Notes under the pieces: generated by a model
The model's input: the letters and a program-made list of their open reading frames with translations, nothing else
The model's database searches: none
Told to the model about the DNA's origin: nothing
Made by a program: the position numbers and the translations under genes
Part shown: in pieces, positions 25,717 to 36,676 of the stretch
Layout of the letters: every line of letters starts with the position of its first letter
How positions within the stretch are numbered: position 1 is the stretch's first letter
Assembly (NCBI RefSeq): GCF_000021805.1
Contig: NC_011726.1
Coordinates: forward strand, 1,302,001-1,366,000
Length of the DNA stretch: 64,000 nt
DNA from: Rippkaea orientalis PCC 8801
Lineage (GTDB): Bacteria > Cyanobacteriota > Cyanobacteriia > Cyanobacteriales > Microcystaceae
Reading direction: 5' to 3'

Positions 25717-26289
25717 TTATAAAAGTCTTTTAAATGTAAGTCCTTTAGGAGATGTAATTTTTAACATTTTCTCTGGACTATCATGAGTAGGATTAGGGGA
25801 ATCATCATCAATTATGTCTTTAGTTATACTAATATCTTTGATGCTAATAAAACGATATTGATAATCATCATTACTCAAAAAATCTAGCTTTTGCCAAAAA
25901 ATTTGACCAATTTTCTGACAATAGGCAATAACACATTGGGCTCCTTGGAGTTGCTGGATAATATGTTTTCGTTTTGCTTTTCCTGCTTTCATTTCAATCA
26001 AAATAATAAATTTTTTTGCGTTAATATTCACTATAATTACAAAATCTGCTCGTTTACATTCCCCTTTAGAACATCTAAATATGTCCTGTGGTGCTTGAAA
26101 ATTATCTATTTTAAAAACAATCACTTCAGCTTTATTAGGTATGCTATCAATCGTAACGGTATACTCAATATTATCAGAAGACTCTTTTAGTATAACTTTC
26201 TTTTTTCCTTTGTAAGAATCTTGTAACGGAATGATACAAGATTCATTGATTAATTCTCTTAAAATCTCAATATCAGAAATAGCAGACAT
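25717..26289 (-). CDS. Putative PD-(D/E)xK nuclease partner of an AAA ATPase
   Basis: A 190-residue protein. Residues 79-105 hold a strand-loop-strand with KRADFVIIVNIN and FIILIEMKAGKAK, where D82, E99 and K101 fit the D-(x)n-ExK core of PD-(D/E)xK nucleases. A conserved-looking QQLQGAQ helix follows, which in this fold often carries a catalytic or structural Gln. No transmembrane segment is present. Its ATG lies 2 bases after the stop of the ATPase gene, so it is the second gene of a tight two-gene operon. Nuclease activity is predicted from motif pattern only. The pair resembles ATPase-plus-effector defence modules. Confidence 0.65.
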   Translation of the reverse strand: MSAISDIEILRELINESCIIPLQDSYKGKKKVILKESSDNIEYTVTIDSIPNKAEVIVFKIDNFQAPQDIFRCSKGECKRADFVIIVNINAKKFIILIEMKAGKAKRKHIIQQLQGAQCVIAYCQKIGQIFWQKLDFLSNDDYQYRFISIKDISITKDIIDDDSPNPTHDSPEKMLKITSPKGLTFKRLL

Positions 26290-26291
26290 TA

Positions 26292-27674
26292 TTACTCACC
26301 CCAGACAATTTCTTCTTGAATGCGATTCATTTCATTAATGGTAGTATCAAAACTACTTGCTTCAATACCAAATTGTTGGGTAATCTTAGCTTCTCTCAGG
26401 GTATGACACTGACTTTTTCTGGTTTTACCATCAAGTTTTATTGCGGCTTTTTCTGCAATATAAACCTTAATTTTTTCAACCGATAAAAGTTCTTCAGATT
26501 TATATCTCTCCCTTTGGGCAATATCTTTAAGATAGGGTTTATCATTCTTAAGCATAATTAAGGTATTCAATTCTTTAACAATATAATCGCTATGGGTAGT
26601 CATATAAACCTTAATCCCTAAATTGACTAAACGAGCAAAAAGTCGCGCCATTTTTCGCTGGTTTTCAGGGTGTAAATTCAATTCGGGTTCATCTACCATT
26701 AATAAATCATTCGGTTGCGCTTCATGTCTTAAATAAAACCCAATATCAAGTAAAGAACGAACGGCACTAGAACTCTCATCCATAGTTAGCTTGACTCGTT
26801 GCCCCTTGGGTATATAATAAAGTTCATCATTGCGGGTAACAGTATATTCTCCCCCAATAATATCAGAAAAATCTGTCAATATATCCGGATATTCTTCTGC
26901 AATAAAACTATTTTTTTTAGATATCGTTTCAAGATTTCTGGTAAATTCAACGTTAGTTTTTATCGCTAAAGCATAATCTTGATACTCTTTAAATAGTAAT
27001 TCAATGGGATCAATATCTTTGTCAAGTTTACCCATTTCTTCTAATAAACGATTACGAGCAAAATTCAATTCTTTACGAAAAATAGCTGCCCCAGTTCGTT
27101 CGGCACTAGCAATAAAAGGGCGGGCTAAAGCTTTGTCAAAAATAATGTCTTTAATACTATCAGAAATCATCCGTTTAAGAATCTCTATAGGGATTTTTAC
27201 TTCTTTTTGCTCAACAAGTAAAGTAACGATTAATTCTGTTGTTTTTTCTTGATTTGAAATATTAAAAATCGATGTCTTTCCCGATCCAATTTCGTGTTTA
27301 ATGATTGTCTCAAGGTTAATATCTTTATCCTCTAAAACAATAGAAAATTCTGCATCTTTAAATAAGGATTCTTGTGCAGCAAAAACCCTTGATAATTTTT
27401 GGCTATAAGCTTGACATCCTTTATTAACAATTTGATTGGCTTGTTTAACATAGTCTTCTACATCAATATGAGTTACACCATCCGTCAGGAGTTCCTCAAT
27501 CTTATTGTCACTAATTTCGATAGATAATATCTGTTTCCAAGTCGATAAAAAGCCAAATAGTGCATAAGTTGCGTAGGTTTTTCCGGTATTATTTTGACCA
27601 CAAATAATCGTCAAATCACCTAGGGTAAATTCAGCTTGTTTTAAAACCCCTAGATTTTTAACTTTAATTTTCAT
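26292..27674 (-). CDS. AAA_21/OLD-like ABC-type ATPase
   Basis: A 460-residue standalone ATPase of the SMC/ABC-like AAA_15/AAA_21 group. Walker A is CGQNNTGKT (G26-T33). A long helical insert separates it from the ABC-signature-like DESSSAVRSL (299-308). Walker B is LLMVDEPELNLHP (D328, E329) and the switch His is TTHSDYIV (H361). No TOPRIM or HNH domain is fused, so the effector is probably the downstream PD-(D/E)xK-like protein. Such ATPases sense phage in systems like Septu, AbiL and PARIS, but this gene is not clearly any of them. The head of the operon is at 27674, and a cluster of palindromic repeats lies upstream. Confidence 0.85.
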   Translation of the reverse strand: MKIKVKNLGVLKQAEFTLGDLTIICGQNNTGKTYATYALFGFLSTWKQILSIEISDNKIEELLTDGVTHIDVEDYVKQANQIVNKGCQAYSQKLSRVFAAQESLFKDAEFSIVLEDKDINLETIIKHEIGSGKTSIFNISNQEKTTELIVTLLVEQKEVKIPIEILKRMISDSIKDIIFDKALARPFIASAERTGAAIFRKELNFARNRLLEEMGKLDKDIDPIELLFKEYQDYALAIKTNVEFTRNLETISKKNSFIAEEYPDILTDFSDIIGGEYTVTRNDELYYIPKGQRVKLTMDESSSAVRSLLDIGFYLRHEAQPNDLLMVDEPELNLHPENQRKMARLFARLVNLGIKVYMTTHSDYIVKELNTLIMLKNDKPYLKDIAQRERYKSEELLSVEKIKVYIAEKAAIKLDGKTRKSQCHTLREAKITQQFGIEASSFDTTINEMNRIQEEIVWGE

Positions 27675-27703
27675 AATTATCTTCCTTTAGTCCCTAAAAA
27701 GCC

Positions 27704-27728
27704 GTAAGGTGGGCATTGCCCACCCTAC
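27704..27728. repeat. Interspersed palindrome GTAAGGTGGGCATTGCCCACCCTAC
   Basis: A nearly perfect palindrome lying between gyrB and the ATPase operon, both on the minus strand. It is the best copy of the family also found at 2811-2837 and 39468-39492. Confidence 0.75.
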
Positions 27729-27749
27729 AATTATTTATAACGCATTATA

Positions 27750-27775
27750 TAGGGGTTAAGGTCGTTGACCCCTAC
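27750..27775. repeat. Interspersed palindrome TAGGGGTTAAGGTCGTTGACCCCTAC
   Basis: A second palindrome family, shared with 40885-40912. It lies 12 bases after the gyrB stop and could act as its transcript end. Confidence 0.65.
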
Positions 27776-27787
27776 TTAACCCTTGCC

Positions 27788-30044
<2,257 letters not shown>

Positions 30045-31214
30045 ATGTCTACTGATAAAAATTATCATGATATCGTTAAAGCTGATCTGGAAAAATTAAG
30101 GCAAAAAGAACAGCAAGAACAACAACGTCGTCAGCAAGAAATGCAAAGCGATCTTGAAAGATTAAGGAAAGAAGTTCAGCACGAAGAACAACGCCGTCAA
30201 CAACAACTAAAACAAGAACAAGAAAGATTAAGACAAGAAGAACTGCGAAAACAGCAAAAACTAGCACAGCAAATCAAGCGACAACAAGAATACGAAAGAT
30301 TAAGACAAAAAAGGCAATTTAAACCACAAGAAAACCTGATAAACTATCAAGACTTAACCCTAGATTTATATAATGATAACTCAGCTATTTATTCCCCAAA
30401 TTATGACAACCTTGCTTATCACCTTCAAGAATTGAATAATCTGATTGGATTGAAGAATCTTAAAGATGAAGTGCGGACGTTTATTAATTTTCTCAAAATT
30501 CAACAATTACGAGAACAACAAGGATTAGCTAAAAGTCCCATTAGTTTACATTCCGTTTTTTGTGGAGCCCCAGGAACGGGAAAAACTACCGTTGCGCGTT
30601 TAATGGGTCAAATTTATCGACAATTAGGACTCTTAAAAAAAGGACATTTAATTGAAACTGATCGTTCAGGAATGGTCGCCGGATATGTGGGACAAACCGC
30701 AACAAAAGTTGATGAATTAGTCGAAGCAGCCTTAGATGGCGTATTATTTATTGATGAAGCTTATACCCTAAAACCGCAAGATTCCGGTCATGATTTCGGA
30801 CAAGAAGCCATTGATACATTACTCAAAAGAATGGAAGATAATCGAGAAAGACTGGTCGTTATTGTGGCAGGTTATGGGGAAGAAATGGAACGCTTTATCA
30901 ACTCTAATCCAGGCTTGAAATCCCGCTTTAATCGCTATTTCCATTTTGAAGATTATACCCCCCAAGAATTATTAGCCATCTTTGAATCAATTTGTCAAAA
31001 AAATAATTATGAATTAACAAACGAAGCAAAAATAAACTTATTAAAGCAATTGATAGAGTTATATCACCAACGAGATAAAAGTTTTGGGAATGGGCGATTA
31101 GTGAGAAATTTATTTGAAAAAACTATCGAAAAACAAGCCAATCGATTAATAACAATCCCTAATCTGAATCCCAATCTTATGCAACAGCTTTTAGCCGAAG
31201 ATCTGCCTCAGTAG
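30045..31214 (+). CDS. CbbX/SpoVK-like AAA+ ATPase with charged coiled-coil N-terminus
   Basis: A 389-residue protein. Residues 1-95 are an almost pure Gln/Glu/Arg coiled coil (repeats of RQQEMQSDLERLRKE type). From about residue 125 there is an AAA+ domain of the CbbX/SpoVK group: Walker A GAPGTGKTT, pore loop SGMVAGYVGQTATK, Walker B GVLFIDEAYTL, sensor 1 and GYGEEMERF, arginine finger segment NPGLKSRFNRYF, and sensor 2 FGNGRLVRNLFE. CbbX proper remodels red-type Rubisco. This organism should have green-type Rubisco, so this homologue has another client. It is probably a hexameric remodelling ATPase with the coiled coil as substrate or partner arm. Confidence 0.88.
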   Translation: MSTDKNYHDIVKADLEKLRQKEQQEQQRRQQEMQSDLERLRKEVQHEEQRRQQQLKQEQERLRQEELRKQQKLAQQIKRQQEYERLRQKRQFKPQENLINYQDLTLDLYNDNSAIYSPNYDNLAYHLQELNNLIGLKNLKDEVRTFINFLKIQQLREQQGLAKSPISLHSVFCGAPGTGKTTVARLMGQIYRQLGLLKKGHLIETDRSGMVAGYVGQTATKVDELVEAALDGVLFIDEAYTLKPQDSGHDFGQEAIDTLLKRMEDNRERLVVIVAGYGEEMERFINSNPGLKSRFNRYFHFEDYTPQELLAIFESICQKNNYELTNEAKINLLKQLIELYHQRDKSFGNGRLVRNLFEKTIEKQANRLITIPNLNPNLMQQLLAEDLPQ

Positions 31215-31233
31215 GGGCAGGGTTTCCCTGCCC
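31211..31233. terminator. GTAGGGGCAGGG-TTT-CCCTGCCC hairpin after the AAA+ gene
   Basis: GGGCAGGG (31215-31222) pairs with CCCTGCCC (31226-31233). It begins within the stop codon region of the AAA+ gene and belongs to the same style as 4973-4997. The following 40 bases are short tandem CTTCTAACC repeats. There is no T tract, so it is a hairpin-type transcript end at best. Confidence 0.5.
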
Positions 31234-31401
31234 TTCTAACCCTTCTAACCCTAGCCCTTCTAACCCTTTTCGCCCTTCTATCGGAACTTTTAGAGAATTT
31301 CCTGGTCTATTGGCATAGACCTAAGATATACTAACTCAGAGCTTGCTTTAGAATAGAGTGTAAGTAGCTAAATCTCATACCCTTGGTGGAGGGACTGAAC
31401 C

Positions 31402-32232
31402 TTGGATGAACTACGATCAGCCTTAGAATTAGCCACAGAGGAGGAACTTCGTCATTTAACCCAAATTCTCTTCTCTCGTAAATTCAACCCCCTAGATTAC
31501 CTACAAACCCCCGATCCGATCGAAGTAGAAAGCCAAGACTGGGGAAGTTGGTTAGACTCACTAGAACAACGATTTCGTTATTTAGCTGCCGATGGCATGA
31601 CCATTTTACAGAGAAAAAGCAATAAAGTCAGTTATCGTCAAATTTTGATTCGTGTCTGTCAATATCTCAAACTCCCCTACTCTACCGAGATGTCTACCAC
31701 AGATATTGAAGCCGAAATTTTCCTGCATTTAGTGGGTAAAGCGTGGCAAAAACTGCCCGATGCTGAACAAAAAAGCTTAACAGCGAAAATTGAGCGATCG
31801 CTAACTCATCCAAGTTTATCCGAACCCCTACCCGACGAATTTCAACGAAACCCCCTCAGTCTCATCCTCAAAGGTAGTAGTGTTTTCGCCGTTAATTCCC
31901 TCCTCAAACCCTGGCTACTCAGACAAATAGCCGAACAATTTGCCCTTCATTTTACCCGCTACCAAGTCGCCAAACAAGCCTTAATTAGCGGTGGGGCGGC
32001 TGCCGCCAATCAAATTGCCGTTAATACCGCCCGACGGAGTATGATGGCAACAGCCGCCCGTTATGGCGCAGTTCGTAGCGTTTTTGCCTTTCTCGGTCCC
32101 GTGTTATGGGGGTGGTTTTTAGCCGATCTCGGTTGGCGGGCGATCGCGACTAACTATGGTCGCATCATTCCTGTAATTTTTGCTTTAGCCCAAATTCGTC
32201 TTACCCGTGGAGAATATTGGGAACCCGCTTGA
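31402..32232 (+). CDS. YaaW/UPF0174 family protein
   Basis: A 276-residue protein of the YaaW family, unknown function. It opens with the family signature DELRSALELATEEELRHLTQILF and has hydrophobic helices near the C-terminus (SVFAFLGPVLWGWFLADLGW and IIPVIFALAQI). The start is a TTG at 31402, supported by GGAGGG 8 bases upstream and by the fact that the family signature begins at once. It is about 40 residues longer than E. coli YaaW. A palindromic repeat follows the stop directly. Confidence 0.8.
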   Translation: MDELRSALELATEEELRHLTQILFSRKFNPLDYLQTPDPIEVESQDWGSWLDSLEQRFRYLAADGMTILQRKSNKVSYRQILIRVCQYLKLPYSTEMSTTDIEAEIFLHLVGKAWQKLPDAEQKSLTAKIERSLTHPSLSEPLPDEFQRNPLSLILKGSSVFAVNSLLKPWLLRQIAEQFALHFTRYQVAKQALISGGAAAANQIAVNTARRSMMATAARYGAVRSVFAFLGPVLWGWFLADLGWRAIATNYGRIIPVIFALAQIRLTRGEYWEPA

Positions 32233-32233
32233 G

Positions 32234-32278
32234 ATCAAGTCAGAAGTCAGTAGGGTCTTAATAATATTAAGCCCGTAC
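32234..32278. repeat. Interspersed repeat GTCAGAAGTCAGTAGGG + CTTAATAATATTAAGCCC
   Basis: A composite repeat: ATCAAGTCAGAAGTCAGTAG followed by the palindrome GTCTTAATAATATTAAGCCC. Related copies are at 48008, 52923 (inverted) and 56941. It starts 1 base after the YaaW stop codon. Confidence 0.7.
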
Positions 32279-32304
32279 AGAAGTTGTTTTTGTAAAGAAC
32301 GCTT

Positions 32305-33561
32305 ATGGTGGAAAATTGCCTAAAATTTGGACTGTTTCTTCTGCCCTTTTCCGCCGATCTTGGAGTAGCATCTCTCGTTATTGCTTTATTTGTCCAGTGG
32401 AAGCAACAGTACCCTAAAATTATCGCCCATCGACCCTATCGTGGGTTAGGGTTATTGAGTCTTTGGCTAATTCTGACCACCCTCTTCGCCGTTCAACCCA
32501 TTCAGGCCTTAGAAGGACTGCCTAATTTGTTACCCGGTATCGCTGTATGGGCAGCTTTTAGTTTATTTTTTACCAGTTTTTCGCGGTTATATTCCCTAGC
32601 TTGGTGGCTAGTGTTAACCGCCATTCCTCTATCCGGGTTAGGATTTCTACAATTAATCTGGGGGTGGGAAAGTCCCCTCTTTTTAAGGGCGATTGGCATT
32701 AAATTAGTCGCCTATGGCAACCCCGATGGACGAATGTCTTCCTTATTGATGTATGCTAACATTTTGTCCATTTATCTGTTGATTACCTTTCTTTTAGGCA
32801 TGGGTTTATGGATTCATACCTACCGTCTTTGGCAAAAGAAAAAGGAAACCGGGTCACTAGGAAAACTGGCAATTCTAACCCTAGGGGTGTTAGGGTCAGG
32901 TATTGGGCTAATTTTAACCAATTCCCGCAGTGTTTGGGGCTTAGCCCTCTTGGGAGTCATGGCATTTGCCCTGTATTTGCGTTGGTATTGGATTTTAGGG
33001 ATAGCTGTGATCGCCGTTGGGGCAGTGTGTTGGTCTGCCTGGATTCCCTGGGGACAGGAAACCATGCGTCAAATCGTTCCGGCCTATTTTTGGGCAAGGC
33101 TAACCGATGAATTATACGATGATCGCTATGTGACGGCCTTGAGAACCACACAATGGTCAGTGGCCTGGGATATGATGTTACAGCGTCCTTGGTTCGGGTG
33201 GGGACTGCGTAATTTTACCCCAGTGTATCAAGAACGGATGAATGTTTGGATGGGACACCCTCACAATTTATTTTTAATGCTACTCGCAGAAATTGGTATT
33301 CCTGGAACCTTACTGTTTTGTGGATTAGTTGCCCAAGTCCTGTTTAAAGGATCTCAGCAATTAATTCCCTGGCCTAACAAAAAAGAAATAGACCCCGATC
33401 ATTTACTCTTATTTACCTATTTAGTCACCTTTAGTGGCTGTATTTTATTTAATATCTTTGATGTGACCATTTTTGATATCCGGGTGAATCTTCTCGGCTG
33501 GTTTCTCTTAGCAGCAATTACAGGCATTGTCATCGTAAAACCGCAACAGGTCATGGGGTGA
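32305..33561 (+). CDS. O-antigen ligase / polymerase family membrane protein
   Basis: A 418-residue protein with about ten to eleven hydrophobic segments. The Wzy_C/WaaL signatures are present: LTNSRSVWGLALLGVM, a long extracytoplasmic loop around residue 250, then RPWFGWGLRNF and GHPHNLFLMLLAEIGIPG. It probably polymerises or ligates surface polysaccharide on the periplasmic side. The cyanobacterial IctB-type proteins, once linked to bicarbonate uptake, belong to this family, so that label may turn up for it. No glycosyltransferase genes flank it. Confidence 0.85.
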   Translation: MVENCLKFGLFLLPFSADLGVASLVIALFVQWKQQYPKIIAHRPYRGLGLLSLWLILTTLFAVQPIQALEGLPNLLPGIAVWAAFSLFFTSFSRLYSLAWWLVLTAIPLSGLGFLQLIWGWESPLFLRAIGIKLVAYGNPDGRMSSLLMYANILSIYLLITFLLGMGLWIHTYRLWQKKKETGSLGKLAILTLGVLGSGIGLILTNSRSVWGLALLGVMAFALYLRWYWILGIAVIAVGAVCWSAWIPWGQETMRQIVPAYFWARLTDELYDDRYVTALRTTQWSVAWDMMLQRPWFGWGLRNFTPVYQERMNVWMGHPHNLFLMLLAEIGIPGTLLFCGLVAQVLFKGSQQLIPWPNKKEIDPDHLLLFTYLVTFSGCILFNIFDVTIFDIRVNLLGWFLLAAITGIVIVKPQQVMG

Positions 33562-33614
33562 CAAGCAAGCGACCAATGGGGATGGGGTGTAGGGGGTGTC
33601 ATCCATCGTCTACT

Positions 33615-33642
33615 TTGAAGTGGGGTGAGAATGTGCTATACT
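33615..33642 (+). promoter_or_regulatory. Possible sigma-70-type promoter of the helicase gene
   Basis: TTGAAG (33615-33620), 16 bases, TATACT (33637-33642), about 125 bases upstream of the GTG at 33768. This is the best match in the 206-base gap; it has not been mapped. Confidence 0.4.
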
Positions 33643-33767
33643 TAAGAAGCCGTAATGCACGTCAAGTATTTTCGGGTGTTTCTTGCCTAGAACATTTCTA
33701 GGATTGTGTCACACCAAAAACCAATAAATAAGCTTGCAGCTTTAGGATAGATAATATTGTAATTTGA

Positions 33768-36671
33768 GTGAATCAACCCTTAGCCCAGTCTCAATTAAAT
33801 TTAGCTACTCTGTTTCCCTTTGAACTCGATGGATTCCAAAAAGACGCGATCGCAGCCCTAGCCAGAGGAAAATCCGTAGTCATCTGTGCCCCCACGGGGT
33901 CAGGAAAGACCGTCATTGGAGAATATGCCATTTATCATGCCTTAGAACAGGGTAAGCGTGTCTTCTATACCACTCCCCTCAAAGCCCTTTCTAATCAAAA
34001 ATTCCGCGACTTTCAGGATAAATTTAGTCAAACAGAAGATAACAGCCTAGTCGGGTTAATCACAGGGGACACGGTAATTAATGCCAACGCTGCCATTGTG
34101 ATTATGACCACGGAAATCTTCCGAAATATGCTCTACGAAACCCCCATTGGTCAGGTGGGAACCTCCCTAGAGAACGTAGCCACGGTTATCTTAGATGAAT
34201 GTCATTATATCAGCGATCGCGGTCGGGGAACGGTTTGGGAAGAGTCGATTATTTACTGTCCCCCCAATATTCAATTAGTCGCCCTTTCTGCCACCATCGG
34301 CAACCCCGAACAACTCACCGACTGGATTAACCAAGTTCGCTTAACTGCCCCTGGAGTTGACCCAAAATCCGATGCTGTAAGTCTTTGTGAGTTAATTAAT
34401 TCCGATTTTCGACCCGTCCCGCTTCGTTTCTTTTTTAGTACCAAAAAAGGACTAGCCCCCCTACTCAATCCCAAACAAACAGCCCTTAACCCTCGGCTTA
34501 AATTTAAAGGAAATCCTAACAAAAAACGCCGACTCAAACGGGAAGACTGTCCGAGTTTATTAACAGTCATTAAACAATTAGAAAAACAAGATTTATTGCC
34601 CGCTATTTATGTGATTTTTAGCCGTCGCGGCTGCGATCAATCAGTACAACGACTTGAAGGGATCACCCTAGTCAACCCAGAAGAAGCCCATGCCCTACAA
34701 TACAATTTATTAACCTTTTTCTTAGCGGAAAATCCCCGGTTACAAGAAAGTCTGCTGGAGGCTGTAAAAACCGAAAATCCTCCCTTATATCAACCCCTTT
34801 TAGACTTTTTATCCAGTCCTATCCCTGATGCTGATTTATTTGATTATTTAGCCAGAGATCAAGAAACAAAACTTCATTTATTTCAATTATTAGCCACCAC
34901 TTCCCAATTAGTCAGAAGTGATCAATTAGAACCTCTCACCAGAGGCATTGCCGTCCACCATGCAGGGATTCTTCCCGTTTGGAAAGAATTGGTCGAACAA
35001 CTCTTTGAAGCCGGATTAGTCAAAGTCGTCTTTGCCACCGCTACCCTATCGGCCGGCATTAATATGCCAGCGCGGACGACGGTTATTTCTGCCTTGTCTA
35101 AACGTACCGATACCGGACACGGGATGTTAACGCCCTCGGAGTTCCTACAAATCGCTGGACGCGCTGGAAGACGAGGGATGGATGAAGTGGGTTATGTGGT
35201 GACAGTTCAAACCCCCTTTGAAGGAGCCCAAGAAGCTGCTTTCTTAGCAACAGCCGGGTCAGAACCCTTAAAAAGCTGTTTTACCCCTTCCTACGGGATG
35301 GTGTTGAATTTATTACAAAAACATACTTTAAATGAGGCAAAACACTTATTAGAGCGCAGTTTTGCCGAATATCTGGCAAAACTGAAGATCGAACCTGAAC
35401 AACAAGCGATCGCAGCCTTAACCACGGAACTGACCCAACTCGATATGGCTTTAGCAGGACTCTCCGAAAGCGAACTGTTTGGCTATGAGAAACTAAAAGC
35501 CCGCCTTAAGGAGGAACAGCGATTGCTGAAACTGCTTGAAGAACAGGCAGAAGAAACCAGAAAACAGCAAATTTTACCCCTATTAGCCAAGCTCAATACA
35601 GGAGATCTTTTGTATTTAAAGGGAAAACACCTAAAAGTCGCTACCCCTCAATTAGCGGTTTTGGTGGGGATGGTTCCGGGTTCGGGTCAGGTTCCTGATT
35701 TTCTGTGTTTAGGAGAAGATAATCGGTGGTATTTGGTCAAAAGAGCCGATATCGTCGAAATAAATTCGGCTTCGTTGCCGCGTGAGAGTCTTCAGTCCTT
35801 AAATTTGCCGGATCTCGAAGCGTGTCGTTTGGGTAAAGGTCCAAAAGGCGATGAAACGTCAAGGCAAATTTGTCAACAAATGGGCGATCGCGCTGTTTCC
35901 CTAAAAATTGCCCCTGAAGTCATGGCACAACAGCAGCGTTTAGACGAAATTCAACGAACCCTAGAGCAGCATCCTCTAGAAAACCGCAAAAATCCAGCCC
36001 GATTATTGAAATTACACCATCAAAGACTGAGATTGCGCGAACAACTCCATATTAGTCAGGTTCGTTTTCAAAAGCTTCAGTCAAGTCAATCCTATTATTG
36101 GGAAGAATTTCTCAATTTAATCGAAATTTTACGGGAATTTGAAGCTTTAGAGGGCTATCATCCTACTCCCCTTGGCCAAGCTTGTGCAACGATTCGCGCC
36201 GAAAATGAACTCTGGTTAGGATTAGTAATGATGTCGGGTGCTTTGGAACGGTTAGAGTCTCCCCAACTCGCGGCCGCGGTGAGTGCCTTAATTACCGAAA
36301 GTCTGCGGCCTGATACTTGGACAAATTATCTCCCTTCCCCAGAAATTATCGCGTTATTTACGGAAAGTCACCCCCAAGGAGTGAGTTTACAAGAAATTCG
36401 CCGCCTTCTCTATCAAACTCAATCTCGCTATCATATCACCATTCCCGTTTGGTTAGAATTGGATTTGATTGGTATGATCGAGCAATGGGCTTTAGGGGCA
36501 GATTGGCAGGAATTATGCGAGAATACCAGTCTCGATGAGGGAGATGTCGTGCGGTTGTTAAGAAGAACAATTGATCTCCTCTGGCAAATTCCCCAAATAC
36601 CCGCAGTTTCTGATTATTTAAAAGACACTGCCAAAGAGGCAGTGACTCGGTTAAAACGGTTTCCGCTATAA
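33768..36671 (+). CDS. Ski2/Mtr4-like DEAD/DEAH-box RNA helicase
   Basis: A 967-residue superfamily 2 helicase. Motif I is CAPTGSGKTVIGEYA near residue 40, motif Ia TTPLKALSNQKF, motif II LDECHYISD, motif III ALSATIGNP, and motif VI FLQIAGRAGRRGMDE. A long C-terminal part (from about 780) fits the DSHCT domain of Ski2-type exosome helicases. The family in cyanobacteria and plastids (ISE2-like) works on RNA processing. The start is a GTG at 33768; the protein begins MNQPLAQSQLNLATLFPFEL, directly before the conserved Q-motif-like FELDGFQKDAI. It is convergent with the next gene, with 5 bases between stop codons. Confidence 0.92.
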   Translation: MNQPLAQSQLNLATLFPFELDGFQKDAIAALARGKSVVICAPTGSGKTVIGEYAIYHALEQGKRVFYTTPLKALSNQKFRDFQDKFSQTEDNSLVGLITGDTVINANAAIVIMTTEIFRNMLYETPIGQVGTSLENVATVILDECHYISDRGRGTVWEESIIYCPPNIQLVALSATIGNPEQLTDWINQVRLTAPGVDPKSDAVSLCELINSDFRPVPLRFFFSTKKGLAPLLNPKQTALNPRLKFKGNPNKKRRLKREDCPSLLTVIKQLEKQDLLPAIYVIFSRRGCDQSVQRLEGITLVNPEEAHALQYNLLTFFLAENPRLQESLLEAVKTENPPLYQPLLDFLSSPIPDADLFDYLARDQETKLHLFQLLATTSQLVRSDQLEPLTRGIAVHHAGILPVWKELVEQLFEAGLVKVVFATATLSAGINMPARTTVISALSKRTDTGHGMLTPSEFLQIAGRAGRRGMDEVGYVVTVQTPFEGAQEAAFLATAGSEPLKSCFTPSYGMVLNLLQKHTLNEAKHLLERSFAEYLAKLKIEPEQQAIAALTTELTQLDMALAGLSESELFGYEKLKARLKEEQRLLKLLEEQAEETRKQQILPLLAKLNTGDLLYLKGKHLKVATPQLAVLVGMVPGSGQVPDFLCLGEDNRWYLVKRADIVEINSASLPRESLQSLNLPDLEACRLGKGPKGDETSRQICQQMGDRAVSLKIAPEVMAQQQRLDEIQRTLEQHPLENRKNPARLLKLHHQRLRLREQLHISQVRFQKLQSSQSYYWEEFLNLIEILREFEALEGYHPTPLGQACATIRAENELWLGLVMMSGALERLESPQLAAAVSALITESLRPDTWTNYLPSPEIIALFTESHPQGVSLQEIRRLLYQTQSRYHITIPVWLELDLIGMIEQWALGADWQELCENTSLDEGDVVRLLRRTIDLLWQIPQIPAVSDYLKDTAKEAVTRLKRFPL

Positions 36672-36676
36672 AGAGA

